A stretch of DNA of 58,562 bases, from assembly GCA_944363645.1 (NCBI GenBank), contig CALVUR010000008.1:1-58562 (forward strand). Direction: 5' to 3'. Both the position numbers and the translations under genes were made by a program. Below the pieces are notes generated by a model. The model worked only from the letters and a program-made list of their open reading frames with translations. It made no database searches and was not told the DNA's origin. The DNA comes from an uncultured Clostridia bacterium. GTDB taxonomy: Bacteria; Bacillota; Clostridia; Christensenellales; Borkfalkiaceae. Positions 24,143 through 32,090 of this stretch are shown here, piece after piece. Positions within the stretch are counted from its first letter, which is position 1. Every line of letters begins with the position of its first letter.

Positions 24143-26998
24143 TTAGATCTTGCCCGTTACATTTAATGCTTTCATAAATGCAGCATCGTCAGTATAGCCT
24201 AAATTTGTTTTAAGCGTACTGATTAAAGTTGCAGCATCGTCTACTTTAACGACAACACCGGGGTTGTTGTTTACAACGCTTATGTGAGCGTTAATAGCGT
24301 CAATTCTTGTGCCGAAGAAGTCAACGCCCATGTCAGCAGTGATATCTAAAGTCTTTAAGTAAACTTTAGTGCCTGTATCTAAGCGACCGAGAGCAACATC
24401 TAAACTGCCTTGCATTGAAGTGCCCGGGAAGCCCATATCGAAGTTCATAAGTTTTGTTAAGTCAAGTGAAGCCCTATATTCTGTTTCGCTTGAACTAAAG
24501 GTAAGCATATGACCGATATCGCTTGTGATTTCGGTTGGCTTGATCATAGATTTAAGGCTGTCAACGAATGAATAAAGGGTTGCTTCGTTCATGTTGAGCA
24601 AGTAGAAGATAACTTCGGATAAGTTTTGTCTTGCATAGAGCGATGTCATAGCCTTATATTCTACGATTGGGGTTTCCAAAGTAACTTCTGTTTCGCCTTC
24701 GTATTGGGTGTAATTGGTCTTTGTGAAGTACAAAACGTCATTTTTAACAACAAGTTGAGTTGTTGCGTCGCCGTAATATAAATTCTTTTCAGCGTGAACG
24801 TTGATTGTGAGAACCATTACGATATCTTTATCGGCATCGGTTGCAATCTTAATATTGCCGTCGTAGTCTGCCAAAACGTTGCCACCGAGAAGGTCAAACA
24901 CAACGTCGAATGAAAGGTCAAAGCCTGTCATGATTTGTGAAGTAGTGTCAACAAGGTCGTCAAACAATGTGTAAACGGCTTGCATATCGTAATATGTATC
25001 AGCGTCTGCTGGAACAACTACTTCAGGGGCACCACTTTTAGCGGCGGTGATTGCGATTGAAATGGTGTCAGTGCCGTAAGTGTCGGTGATGATCAACTTG
25101 TTATTGCCGTTTTCGTCAACTGCGCCTTCAAACTTAGCGGTTGTGCGGTCTGGCGTAATGGTTGGAACTAAACTGATTTGTGGTAAATTGTCAGTTTCAA
25201 CACCGAAGAATTTGAGTGTATTTACAACTTCTAAAATTGCTTCTTGAAGTCTTGTAGTGTCAAGTTTGAGTTTTAAAGCGTTTTCGCCGTCCATTTGGAA
25301 AATGGAATATGTTGTGTAGCAAACATTATCAATATATGTCAAGTGAATGAAGTGGCTACGTTTAACGGTTTTTTGGGTTGTGGTTGCGCCGTCTTCGTTG
25401 GTAACTTGAGTGTTTTCATATTGATTGATTGTAACCTTTGTATCAAGGGAAAGACCGAGTTCACCAGCGTTATCACGTACGGCGAGTGTTGTAACAACAT
25501 TTAAGTCAAGTAAATCTTGTACATAGTTTACTTCTGCAACGAAAGTGCCTGTGTTTACGAAATCTAAAACGTCTTTGATGATAGGTGTAATATCAACAGC
25601 GTTTTGTTTGTCAGGTTGTGCGAATTCAAACTTTTCAGCAGTTGGTGTCAACTTGATAACTAATTCTTTTTCGTTTACAGTTAAAACATTTTGAGCGTAT
25701 TCAAAGTTTACGCCGTCTTGAGTTTTTGTAAATACGAAAGTTAGTGGCATATCGATGCCGGCGGAAGTGAATCTGCCTTCAACGATAACCTTGTCATCTC
25801 GTTCATAATAGTTGTCGCCACGGAATGCAACGGTTACGTTTTCGCTTGCTGCTTTTAAGTCAACTTTTGTTTGGATACCGCCGTTGAAAACGTACATTGA
25901 ACCTTCTTCAATGTTGAGTTGTGCGCCACCGATGTTGGCGCGAACAAGTGTAAGATTTTGTGTTTCGCCCGCAAATGACATAAAGCCTTGAAGGTTTAAG
26001 TTTTGGTAAGTTACGTCAAGTTGAACATTTTGACCGTTTAAAAGGTTTGCTAAACCTTGTTCAAGGTAAGTTTGAGCGGTTAAATGTTCTTGTTCGTTTA
26101 CGTAATGTTTGAAATAGTTTTCGTAAGCGCAAACATCAACAGTGGCTTCGTCAAAAGAAAAAGTAGTTGTTGATGTTGCGTTTAAGTTTGCAGTGATTAA
26201 ACCTTTTTGTGATTGGTAAACTTCTTGTGTGGTGGTTTGTAAAACTGTCCAATCGCTGGTGAAAGTGATGGTGAGTTTTAAAGATTCAAAAACGGGTGTT
26301 GCGCTTAATTCGCCCATGGTAACCATCTGCTTTTTGTAGTAGTAGGTTGCATCGTTTTCGCCACTTACACAAAGATCAAGAGTGATAACATAATTGCAAT
26401 CAACAACTTGTTGTGAACCGTTTAAAATGGTGTCTTCATTGATGATAAAGTCGGTAAATTCGGTTGCCCAAAGTCCGTAAATTTCTTGATATTCATCAAA
26501 ATTTACACGTTCATATGGGGCACTGTCTGTCCACTGTGTGTTGTAGCCGTCCCAACTGTCTGGGTCGGAAGATTTTGCGGTACGGGACAAAACGAACTTA
26601 TCGCCATAGTAGCGTTGAATTGCCTTTGAAGGTGCTAAACTTGTACTACACTTACTGATTGTAGATGTGATTAAAATGCCATCTTTATAATCTTTACTGC
26701 CGAGTACATGTTGGCTAACATTGATAACGCCAAGTGAATTTGCTTTAACATCGGTTGTTGTTTTGGTGCTGTAATAGTTAGCGTTAGCAAACTTGCCCAT
26801 TATAAACGAAAGGTTTTCATACCATGTGTAATCATTTGCAACGCTTCCGTCTGTTGGGGGTGCGACGGAAACTGAAGGGCTTTCTGGTTTAAAAGTTTCT
26901 TGTGTTTTTGCCTTGCAACCAAAGAACATTGACATTGCAAAAACCACAGTAAGTATTAACGCAGTTTGCAAAATTTTAACAAACTTTTTGCTATTCAT
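24143..26998 (-). CDS. Large predicted lipoprotein, unknown function
   Basis: 951-aa surface lipoprotein: signal peptide with lipobox MFFGC (cysteine at residue 28), a Pro/Ser/Thr-rich linker, then ~900 residues of beta-strand-rich sequence full of Thr, Asp and Val. Segments starting near residues 490 (TFVAEVNYVQDLLDLNVVTT) and 690 (DLSFDVVFDLLGGNVLADYD) look like divergent repeats of one domain. I recognise no catalytic motif. Strong ribosome site AAAGGAGAG; own promoter and terminator, so a single-gene unit. Confidence 0.75.
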   Translation of the reverse strand: MNSKKFVKILQTALILTVVFAMSMFFGCKAKTQETFKPESPSVSVAPPTDGSVANDYTWYENLSFIMGKFANANYYSTKTTTDVKANSLGVINVSQHVLGSKDYKDGILITSTISKCSTSLAPSKAIQRYYGDKFVLSRTAKSSDPDSWDGYNTQWTDSAPYERVNFDEYQEIYGLWATEFTDFIINEDTILNGSQQVVDCNYVITLDLCVSGENDATYYYKKQMVTMGELSATPVFESLKLTITFTSDWTVLQTTTQEVYQSQKGLITANLNATSTTTFSFDEATVDVCAYENYFKHYVNEQEHLTAQTYLEQGLANLLNGQNVQLDVTYQNLNLQGFMSFAGETQNLTLVRANIGGAQLNIEEGSMYVFNGGIQTKVDLKAASENVTVAFRGDNYYERDDKVIVEGRFTSAGIDMPLTFVFTKTQDGVNFEYAQNVLTVNEKELVIKLTPTAEKFEFAQPDKQNAVDITPIIKDVLDFVNTGTFVAEVNYVQDLLDLNVVTTLAVRDNAGELGLSLDTKVTINQYENTQVTNEDGATTTQKTVKRSHFIHLTYIDNVCYTTYSIFQMDGENALKLKLDTTRLQEAILEVVNTLKFFGVETDNLPQISLVPTITPDRTTAKFEGAVDENGNNKLIITDTYGTDTISIAITAAKSGAPEVVVPADADTYYDMQAVYTLFDDLVDTTSQIMTGFDLSFDVVFDLLGGNVLADYDGNIKIATDADKDIVMVLTINVHAEKNLYYGDATTQLVVKNDVLYFTKTNYTQYEGETEVTLETPIVEYKAMTSLYARQNLSEVIFYLLNMNEATLYSFVDSLKSMIKPTEITSDIGHMLTFSSSETEYRASLDLTKLMNFDMGFPGTSMQGSLDVALGRLDTGTKVYLKTLDITADMGVDFFGTRIDAINAHISVVNNNPGVVVKVDDAATLISTLKTNLGYTDDAAFMKALNVTGKI

Positions 26999-27042
26999 TT
27001 AACTCTCCTTTAAATTAAAGTTAATTTTTTTGCTTTGTTTTT

Positions 27043-27082
27043 ATGTCATAGTACGACATTATTTGTGCTAAATATTATAGCA
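27043..27082 (-). promoter_or_regulatory. Extended -10 promoter and operator-like palindrome of the large lipoprotein gene
   Basis: Minus strand TGCTATAAT (27074-27082), an extended -10 box without a clear -35. Just after the likely start lies ATGTC-N7-GACAT (27043-27059), an inverted repeat of the ATGT/ACAT type that PadR and similar regulators bind. Confidence 0.5.
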
Positions 27083-27319
27083 AAGAAAACTCAATTTTTC
27101 TTCAACTTTTTTTTAATTTTTTAATTTTTATATATTATAATAATGCTTTTAGCGTAGTCTTTTTTTAAAAATTTTAACGGTAAATTTTGCCATAGGTTTA
27201 ACTTTTGAAAGTTTTTATGAAAAACATAATTACATTCATTTTTACGCTTAAAATCTTTGATTTTGAAGATTTTTATGTTCGATATAATTTTAAGCAAAAA
27301 GAAAAATTTGTAAGAAAAA
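27083..27319. other. AT-rich gap, no gene seen
   Basis: Low-complexity A/T sequence between the lipoprotein promoter and the next terminator. A plus-strand open frame at 27205-27525 runs antisense into the CMD gene and looks accidental. Confidence 0.5.
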
Positions 27320-27349
27320 AGCCGTCCGCCATATTCGGCAAAGACGGCT
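27320..27349 (-). terminator. Terminator of the CMD gene
   Basis: AGCCGTC (27320-27326) pairs with GACGGCT (27343-27349), with an inner GCC/GGC pair, and a U-run on the minus strand. Confidence 0.75.
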
Positions 27350-27380
27350 CAAAGGGGTTTTCTATTTCAAATTATGGCTT

Positions 27381-28145
27381 TTATTTCTCTTCTTTTATTA
27401 AAATTTCTTTCGCACAGTTCAATGCGTTAAATACTCTGGGCACGCCCATATACGGCAAGGCGTGGGCAAGCGCACAAACAATTTCCTCCGCCGTATTTCC
27501 CACCTTGATTGCCCCGCAAATATGAGAGCGCACCTGCACTTCCGCACCGCCCATTGTCGCAAGCATGACGACGGTTAAAAGCTCTCTTGTTTTTTCATCA
27601 AGACCTTTTCTCGTACAAAAATCCCCAAAACAGAGTTCTGTCAGCCATTTGGGAATTTCCACAGCAAATCCGCCGGGAAGCCATTGATACCTTTTGGCTA
27701 TCTCTTCACCATAGATTGCCGATTGAATCGCAAGCCCTTTTTCGTACCTTGTCTCTTCACATATGGTCTCTCCGCTTTCAAGCGGCAGCGCAAAGCCTTT
27801 CGCGACAAAAACCTCGTTCATCGCGGAAATTGCGTTGAGCGTTTTGGGAAAGCCGATAAAGGGTGCGCATTGATAAATTGTTTCGCGTATTTCAAGCGGA
27901 GTGAGTCCGACATTTAGACAGGCTCCGACATGCGCTTTGAGCTGCGGCAACGTCTGATTGACAGCAAGAACGGTAATCGTGATGAGTTCGCGCATGCGGT
28001 TGTCAAGGGAACCGACATAGCACACCTCCCCAAAGATAAACCGTTGCAAAATGCGCATAAATTCGGGGTCTGTCCCCTCATTCTTTGTAGGCTCACCGCC
28101 AAAAAGTTCTTTAAATTTTTCTTGTGTTCGTTCGATTCTATTCAT
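27381..28145 (-). CDS. Carboxymuconolactone decarboxylase (CMD) family protein, two domains
   Basis: 254-aa protein with two AhpD-like CMD domains: residues ~35-115 (LKAHVGACLNVGLTPLEIRETIYQ) and ~165-250 (VRSHICGAIKVGNTAEEIVCALAHA). Family members are alkylhydroperoxidase- or decarboxylase-like; the first domain keeps a Cys after the His, the second has His-Ile-Cys. The gene is richer in G and C than its surroundings. Directly upstream lies a broken flavodoxin-like gene; such pairs are frequent in clostridia, so the two were probably one redox operon. Confidence 0.88.
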   Translation of the reverse strand: MNRIERTQEKFKELFGGEPTKNEGTDPEFMRILQRFIFGEVCYVGSLDNRMRELITITVLAVNQTLPQLKAHVGACLNVGLTPLEIRETIYQCAPFIGFPKTLNAISAMNEVFVAKGFALPLESGETICEETRYEKGLAIQSAIYGEEIAKRYQWLPGGFAVEIPKWLTELCFGDFCTRKGLDEKTRELLTVVMLATMGGAEVQVRSHICGAIKVGNTAEEIVCALAHALPYMGVPRVFNALNCAKEILIKEEK

Positions 28146-28151
28146 ATTTCT

Positions 28152-28390
28152 TTATCCTCCTATCTTTGCGCCAAGCTCATACGCCTGCTTGCGATACAGG
28201 TAGGCATCATGTAAACCGTGCCACCCCGGTCGCAGCCGAGACAGGGGTTTATGTTTCCCCTCGCTACGTCATAAATTTTTACCTTATGCCACGCTTCTTC
28301 CGCTCCCTTCATAAAGCAAGCAACAAGTGTATTGGATGTCCCCGCCTTATGCGGACTGCCCGTGATAATCAGAACTTTCATGTTCATCAC
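28152..28390 (-). pseudogene. Flavodoxin-like NAD(P)H oxidoreductase, internally deleted
   Basis: The N-terminal ~55 residues are intact (MKVLIITGSPHKAGTSNTL ... CLGCD), which is the FMN-binding start of the flavodoxin-fold reductases. After CLGCD the sequence jumps and, in another frame, continues as LYRKQAYELGAKIGG and TAA at 28152-28154, which looks like the natural C-terminal tail. About 100 residues from the middle, including most of the flavin site, are gone. So an internal deletion with frameshift has inactivated the gene. Confidence 0.75.
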
Positions 28391-28522
28391 CTACCTATGC
28401 TTCTATTATAACACTCGGCGCATTTAATGTCTAATACTTATATTTTATTGTTTATTATGCAATACGGCTATGATAAATAAAATGGTCGGGTGATTTTTGC
28501 TTATCTTAATACATTTTTCTAT

Positions 28523-28552
28523 AAAAAAAGCGCATCCGAAAATGCGCTTTTT
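28523..28552. terminator. Bidirectional terminator
   Basis: AAAAAAAGCGCAT (28523-28535), loop CCGAAA, ATGCGCTTTTT: perfect stem flanked by A and T runs, between the methyltransferase remnant and the flavodoxin pseudogene. Confidence 0.85.
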
Positions 28553-28556
28553 CTTA

Positions 28557-28690
28557 TTATATTATTTCAAAACGTGCTAAAGTTTCTTTGATTGCCAAAA
28601 CCATCTCCCTCCCAAACTCGACATCAACTAATATGACTGTCAGACTTTTTTTTGGAAAGCAGTACCAGTGTCTCCACATGGCACGGTTCT
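28557..28690 (-). pseudogene. 3' remnant of an RlmD/RumA-type methyltransferase gene
   Basis: Minus-strand reading EEPCHVETLVLLSKKKSDSHI matches the usual C-terminal HVE-VVLLS end of 23S rRNA uracil-C5 methyltransferases. After one frameshift it continues as VDVEFGREMVLAIKETLARF to a TAA at 28557-28559. Upstream sequence is not open in any frame. The copy is not a duplicate of the intact rlmD gene at 29487-30890, whose end reads TKHVECVVMLSKVQI. Confidence 0.45.
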
Positions 28691-28722
28691 TCAGTAAAAA
28701 ACCTATTTAAGACCTATTGTAC

Positions 28723-28831
28723 AAGGGAATAGCGGAACGCTCTTTTCCCTTAAAATGGGTATGTCGAACCGATATAAGTGTTGATTTGCCTTAATGATTG
28801 TATAGGGAAATAGTTACAACGTTTATTCCCT
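28723..28831. repeat. Two adjacent inverted repeats in the decayed patch
   Basis: AAGGGAA-T-AGCG pairs with CGCT-C-TTTTCCCTT (about 28723-28752), and GGGAAATA pairs with TATTCCC (about 28805-28831). Both enclose the same GGGAA/TTCCC theme. I do not know their role. Confidence 0.4.
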
Positions 28832-28908
28832 GATTAACAATTTTCTTCTCTAACGCACCGGCTCGACAAACTGGAATTTTCCGTTTTCCACAAACGGTCT
28901 TTGTAGAA

Positions 28909-29403
28909 TCATAACTGCTCGATTTCTTTTGCAATCATAGATACCGATTTTTCATTAGTATCTATTTTTATCGTATTGAGTGTTTCGTACAGCAGGATTC
29001 TTGCTACGCTTCTCTCAATCACATCCTCAGTACGAATACCTTTTTCCACATCTTTAGTCAATCTCCTTCGCAAATTGGCTTCATCAGCAATAAGTGAAAC
29101 ACATTTCACCTCACAGTTTTGTGTATCCAACTTTTCCAAGATAGAATCTATGATGGACTGTTGATGCATTACCCAGCAGAAAATCACATTTTCATAAGCG
29201 GAGCAATGTAAAAAGTTATTTAGCAAGTAACAAATATTATTTGTTACCATTGCTTTAGTTTCATTGGTTACGTGAAAAGGGTTTGCATCCCAACACCAAT
29301 CTCCATCAAGAAATACGCTATTGGGTAAGTCAGATTTTAGTTGCCGGCCAACAGCAGTTTTGCCGACTCCCATTGTTCCGCCGATTATATATAAGTTTTT
29401 CAT
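28909..29403 (-). CDS. P-loop nucleotide kinase-like protein
   Basis: 164-aa protein with Walker A GGTMGVGKTA (residues 8-17) and an acidic strand VFLDGDWCW like that of small-molecule kinases (shikimate/gluconate/adenylate-kinase fold, AAA_18 type). A lid-like basic region RRRLTKDVEKGIRTED follows. The phosphate acceptor cannot be told. Ribosome site GGTGAGAAG. It lies in the compositionally odd patch between the methyltransferase remnant and rlmD. Confidence 0.7.
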   Translation of the reverse strand: MKNLYIIGGTMGVGKTAVGRQLKSDLPNSVFLDGDWCWDANPFHVTNETKAMVTNNICYLLNNFLHCSAYENVIFCWVMHQQSIIDSILEKLDTQNCEVKCVSLIADEANLRRRLTKDVEKGIRTEDVIERSVARILLYETLNTIKIDTNEKSVSMIAKEIEQL

Positions 29404-29486
29404 ATCTTCTCACCTAAAACTTCAAATTTTCCGTTTATTCTTCTTTCATTTCTCTTCCGGCTCAAGCAAATATCTGCCAGAGTTTT

Positions 29487-30890
29487 TTAAATCTGTACCT
29501 TACTCAACATAACCACGCACTCAACATGTTTTGTCTGTGGGAAAAGATCGAAAAGATTGATTGATTTAATAGTGTAAATGGGGTTTGGATTTGGGTTAAA
29601 GCCTGTAATTTTTCCGCCTTCCACTTTTAATGTGTCAGTTAAAACGCCAACATCCCTTGCTACGCTTTGTGGACTGCATGCAACATAAATAATTTTGTCG
29701 GGCTTGGCGTTAAGTGCGGCTTGTAAAATGTTTAAGTCTACGCCTTTCCGTGGTGGATCTAAAACAAGTACGGTCTTGTTTTGGGCTTCCTTTTTTATTA
29801 AGTCGGGAAGAACATCTTCACACGGGGCGGCAATGTTGGTCATTTTATCTTTTAAGCCGTTGTCTATAGCAAGTTGGTTTGCAGAATCTACTGCTTCTTT
29901 TATAATTTCAACGCCGTATGCCCTTTTTGCATCTTTACAAAGCATTGCGGTAAGTACACCAGCACCGCTGTAACCATCGATTACCACATACTCGTCGTCT
30001 TCTTTTGCCAAACTTGTAACCTTTTCATAAAGCATTTTTTTGACTTTATTATTTACCTGCATAAAAGATTGCGGACCGATTTTATACGTAATGCCAAATT
30101 CGTTTAACGTGATTTTTCCGTCGCCGTAAAGCAAAACAAACTTATCGCCTAAAATGACATTGTTGTCCATCTTATTGATATTTAAATACACAGAAATTTT
30201 GCCAAATTTATCCGAAAGTCGGTCTATAAGCCCGTTAACGCCGTTTATTTTATCGCCGTTTATGACGATTGTAAAGATAAATTCGCCATCGATTTCCCTA
30301 ACGACCACATGGCGGACGAGTCCTTTTTTTGTGATTTCGTTGTAAGCGGTAACCTTTTTACCATCAACAAAGTCCTTAATAATTTTAATTACGTCCTTAC
30401 ACCACGCTGGCTGGATAATGCAGTCATCAGTTTCGACAATATCGTGGCTGTTTTCCCTGAAAAAGCCGACGGCGAGCTTACCTTTTTGATCCCTTACGGG
30501 AAGTTGAAGTTTGTTGCGATAGAAAAATTCGTCTTCGCTAAAATACACGTTTTCAACACACGCCTTAATATTGGCGATTTTTTTGAAAGTGTTTTCGACC
30601 GTTTGTTTTTTAATTTGTAATTGGGTTTTATAGTTTGCGTGAAGTAGTTGACAACCGCCACACTTTGTGAAAACCGGGCATTTTGGCGTTACCCTATCTG
30701 GGCTTTCTTCCAAAACAGTTTGCACCTTGCCATAGCCGATGCCGTTTTTCACCTTTAATACTTTGAAAGTTACCTTTTCACCACATAAACAATAAGGCAC
30801 GAAAAAAGTCGTGCCTTCAATGTGAAAAATACCTTCACCGTTATAACCGATTTGTTCGCAAATACCCGTTAAAAAATCATTTTTCTTCAT
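29487..30890 (-). CDS. rlmD: 23S rRNA (uracil-C5)-methyltransferase, RlmD/RumA family
   Basis: 467-aa SAM-dependent enzyme that methylates uracil C5 in 23S rRNA. N-terminal TRAM-like barrel (1-60), iron-sulfur cysteines CPVFTKCGGC (~71-80), SAM-binding domain with VIDGYSGAGVLT, the DPPRKG motif and the catalytic cysteine in IYVACSPQSVARD. The C-terminus ends with the usual HVECVVMLS. Residues NGVNGLIDRLSD (about 216-227) are encoded by a core element at 30214-30245. Last gene of the trpS operon. Confidence 0.93.
   Translation of the reverse strand: MKKNDFLTGICEQIGYNGEGIFHIEGTTFFVPYCLCGEKVTFKVLKVKNGIGYGKVQTVLEESPDRVTPKCPVFTKCGGCQLLHANYKTQLQIKKQTVENTFKKIANIKACVENVYFSEDEFFYRNKLQLPVRDQKGKLAVGFFRENSHDIVETDDCIIQPAWCKDVIKIIKDFVDGKKVTAYNEITKKGLVRHVVVREIDGEFIFTIVINGDKINGVNGLIDRLSDKFGKISVYLNINKMDNNVILGDKFVLLYGDGKITLNEFGITYKIGPQSFMQVNNKVKKMLYEKVTSLAKEDDEYVVIDGYSGAGVLTAMLCKDAKRAYGVEIIKEAVDSANQLAIDNGLKDKMTNIAAPCEDVLPDLIKKEAQNKTVLVLDPPRKGVDLNILQAALNAKPDKIIYVACSPQSVARDVGVLTDTLKVEGGKITGFNPNPNPIYTIKSINLFDLFPQTKHVECVVMLSKVQI
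30214..30245. repeat. Core element inside rlmD
   Basis: GAAAGTCGGT, core CTATAAGCCCGTTAACG, CCGTTT. Only one core base differs. On the minus strand it reads in frame as GVNGLIDRLS. Confidence 0.7.
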
Positions 30891-30906
30891 AAAAAATTGC
30901 CTTTAA

Positions 30907-31422
30907 TTAAATTTTCAGTCTTGCCATAATTAAAGTTACTGCACGTTGAAAATAATCAAAAAGAAAATCGTACGCAATGAACAAGACTGCACCGCCTATC
31001 GTAACAATGTAAATCATATATTTTTGGTAAATTTCGTTATCTGTGATGAATAGGTCGGTTAAAAAATAGCACACGAGCATTGCGCCGACAAACCAAACAT
31101 CTTTTATCAAAATTGCCAAAAATTTGTTTAAGTTTTTGCTTTTGAAAAACTTGCTTACGATGGGGTGAAAACCGAAAAATAGCAAAAACGGAAGCGCAGT
31201 TTCAAAACTGAAACTTGCGATTAAAAAACTTAATAATCCGCTTGCGATTACCGTCAAAATTGCGCCTTTATAAGTATCTTTACTGAGCGGAACAAGTATC
31301 ACAATGCTTGCCAAAAATATGCAACTGTAACTTAATGTTGGAACGAGTGCGCCCAACACGAGTAGTACCGAGCAAATTGCGGTAAGCAGTGATGAAAGCG
31401 CAACAACTTTTGATAATTTCAT
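30907..31422 (-). CDS. Multi-pass membrane protein (S-component/DUF2232-like)
   Basis: 171-aa protein with five or six hydrophobic helices and short loops (MKLSKVVALSSLLTAICSVLLVLGALVPTLSYSCIF). The pattern resembles small vitamin-type ECF substrate-binding components and YybS-like proteins, but no diagnostic motif is visible. Lies between the J-like gene and rlmD on the same strand; a core element fills the 24-bp gap upstream. Confidence 0.65.
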   Translation of the reverse strand: MKLSKVVALSSLLTAICSVLLVLGALVPTLSYSCIFLASIVILVPLSKDTYKGAILTVIASGLLSFLIASFSFETALPFLLFFGFHPIVSKFFKSKNLNKFLAILIKDVWFVGAMLVCYFLTDLFITDNEIYQKYMIYIVTIGGAVLFIAYDFLFDYFQRAVTLIMARLKI

Positions 31423-31424
31423 AT

Positions 31425-31457
31425 AAAAAGTCCGCCTATAAGCCGATTATCGGCAGT
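31425..31457. repeat. Palindromic core element, copy 11 (supplies a stop codon)
   Basis: AAAAAGTCCGCC, core CTATAAGCCGATTATCG. On the minus strand TGCCGATAA encodes the final Cys-Arg and the TAA of the J-like gene (31447-31449), so the element forms the end of that gene inside an operon. Confidence 0.8.
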
Positions 31458-32088
31458 TACAACAACAATTTAAGCACATGTTACAAAGTGCCATTTGACA
31501 GCAAAACTCAACACAACTGCTACCACCCATTTGTGGTTCGTTGTAATTGTAATTTGCGTTTTGTGCATTCCTGCCTGTACCAGATTTATTCCAATCTTGA
31601 TTATTACTATTATTATTTGTTGCAGTTTGAGATGCTTTCATTTTTTCCAAAAGTTTGTTATAAGCATCCTTATACTTTTGGTTGTTGTCATCCAAACTTA
31701 TTGCAATTTCAAGTTGCTTTTTGCAATCGTTCATCCACTTTTTCTTGTAAAATACTACCGACTGCAAATAGTGCCATTCCGCACCCCTTTCGTCAAAAGA
31801 ATCTAATAATTCTTGCGCTTTAGAGATGTCGTTTGCCTTTAAAGCCTTATCAACAGCACTATATAAACTATCGTTGTCAGTAAAACTTTGCTGTTCCTTT
31901 CTAACACGCATAATTTCACTGTAAGCGTTTTCAAGTTGAGTAAGTTTTTTAGCGGCTTCGTTACCCTTTTCGCCTTCTAAAAACCTTTCTTCAGCGTATT
32001 TTTCACGCAATTTGCCGTATGCATCGGTGATTTCTTGGTCGCTTGAATACTCAGAAACGCCTAAAATTTCATAATACTTTTGTAACAT
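31447..32088 (-). CDS. J-domain-like protein without HPD, cysteine-rich tail
   Basis: 213-aa protein. Residues 1-60 follow the J-domain pattern (YYEILGVSEYSSDQEITDAYGKLREKYAEERF), but the essential HPD is replaced by AEE, so it is unlikely to stimulate a DnaK in the usual way. Residues ~70-145 form TPR-like helices; an Asn-rich linker leads to a tail with about ten cysteines (SSCVEFCCQMALCNMCLN and CCCNC), a possible metal site or lipid/membrane anchor. The last two codons and stop come from a core element. Three bases from the DUF5685 gene. Confidence 0.8.
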   Translation of the reverse strand: MLQKYYEILGVSEYSSDQEITDAYGKLREKYAEERFLEGEKGNEAAKKLTQLENAYSEIMRVRKEQQSFTDNDSLYSAVDKALKANDISKAQELLDSFDERGAEWHYLQSVVFYKKKWMNDCKKQLEIAISLDDNNQKYKDAYNKLLEKMKASQTATNNNSNNQDWNKSGTGRNAQNANYNYNEPQMGGSSCVEFCCQMALCNMCLNCCCNCR

Positions 32089-32090
32089 AA

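Noticed and set aside
27205..27525. 106-codon plus-strand open frame
   Set aside because: Overlaps the terminator and the 3' half of the CMD gene in antisense; no ribosome site or family resemblance.
28860..28925. Short reading MILQRPFVENGKFQFVEPV after the kinase gene
   Set aside because: Overlaps the kinase stop, is only 20 codons long and has no ribosome site; could be part of the decayed patch but cannot be supported.
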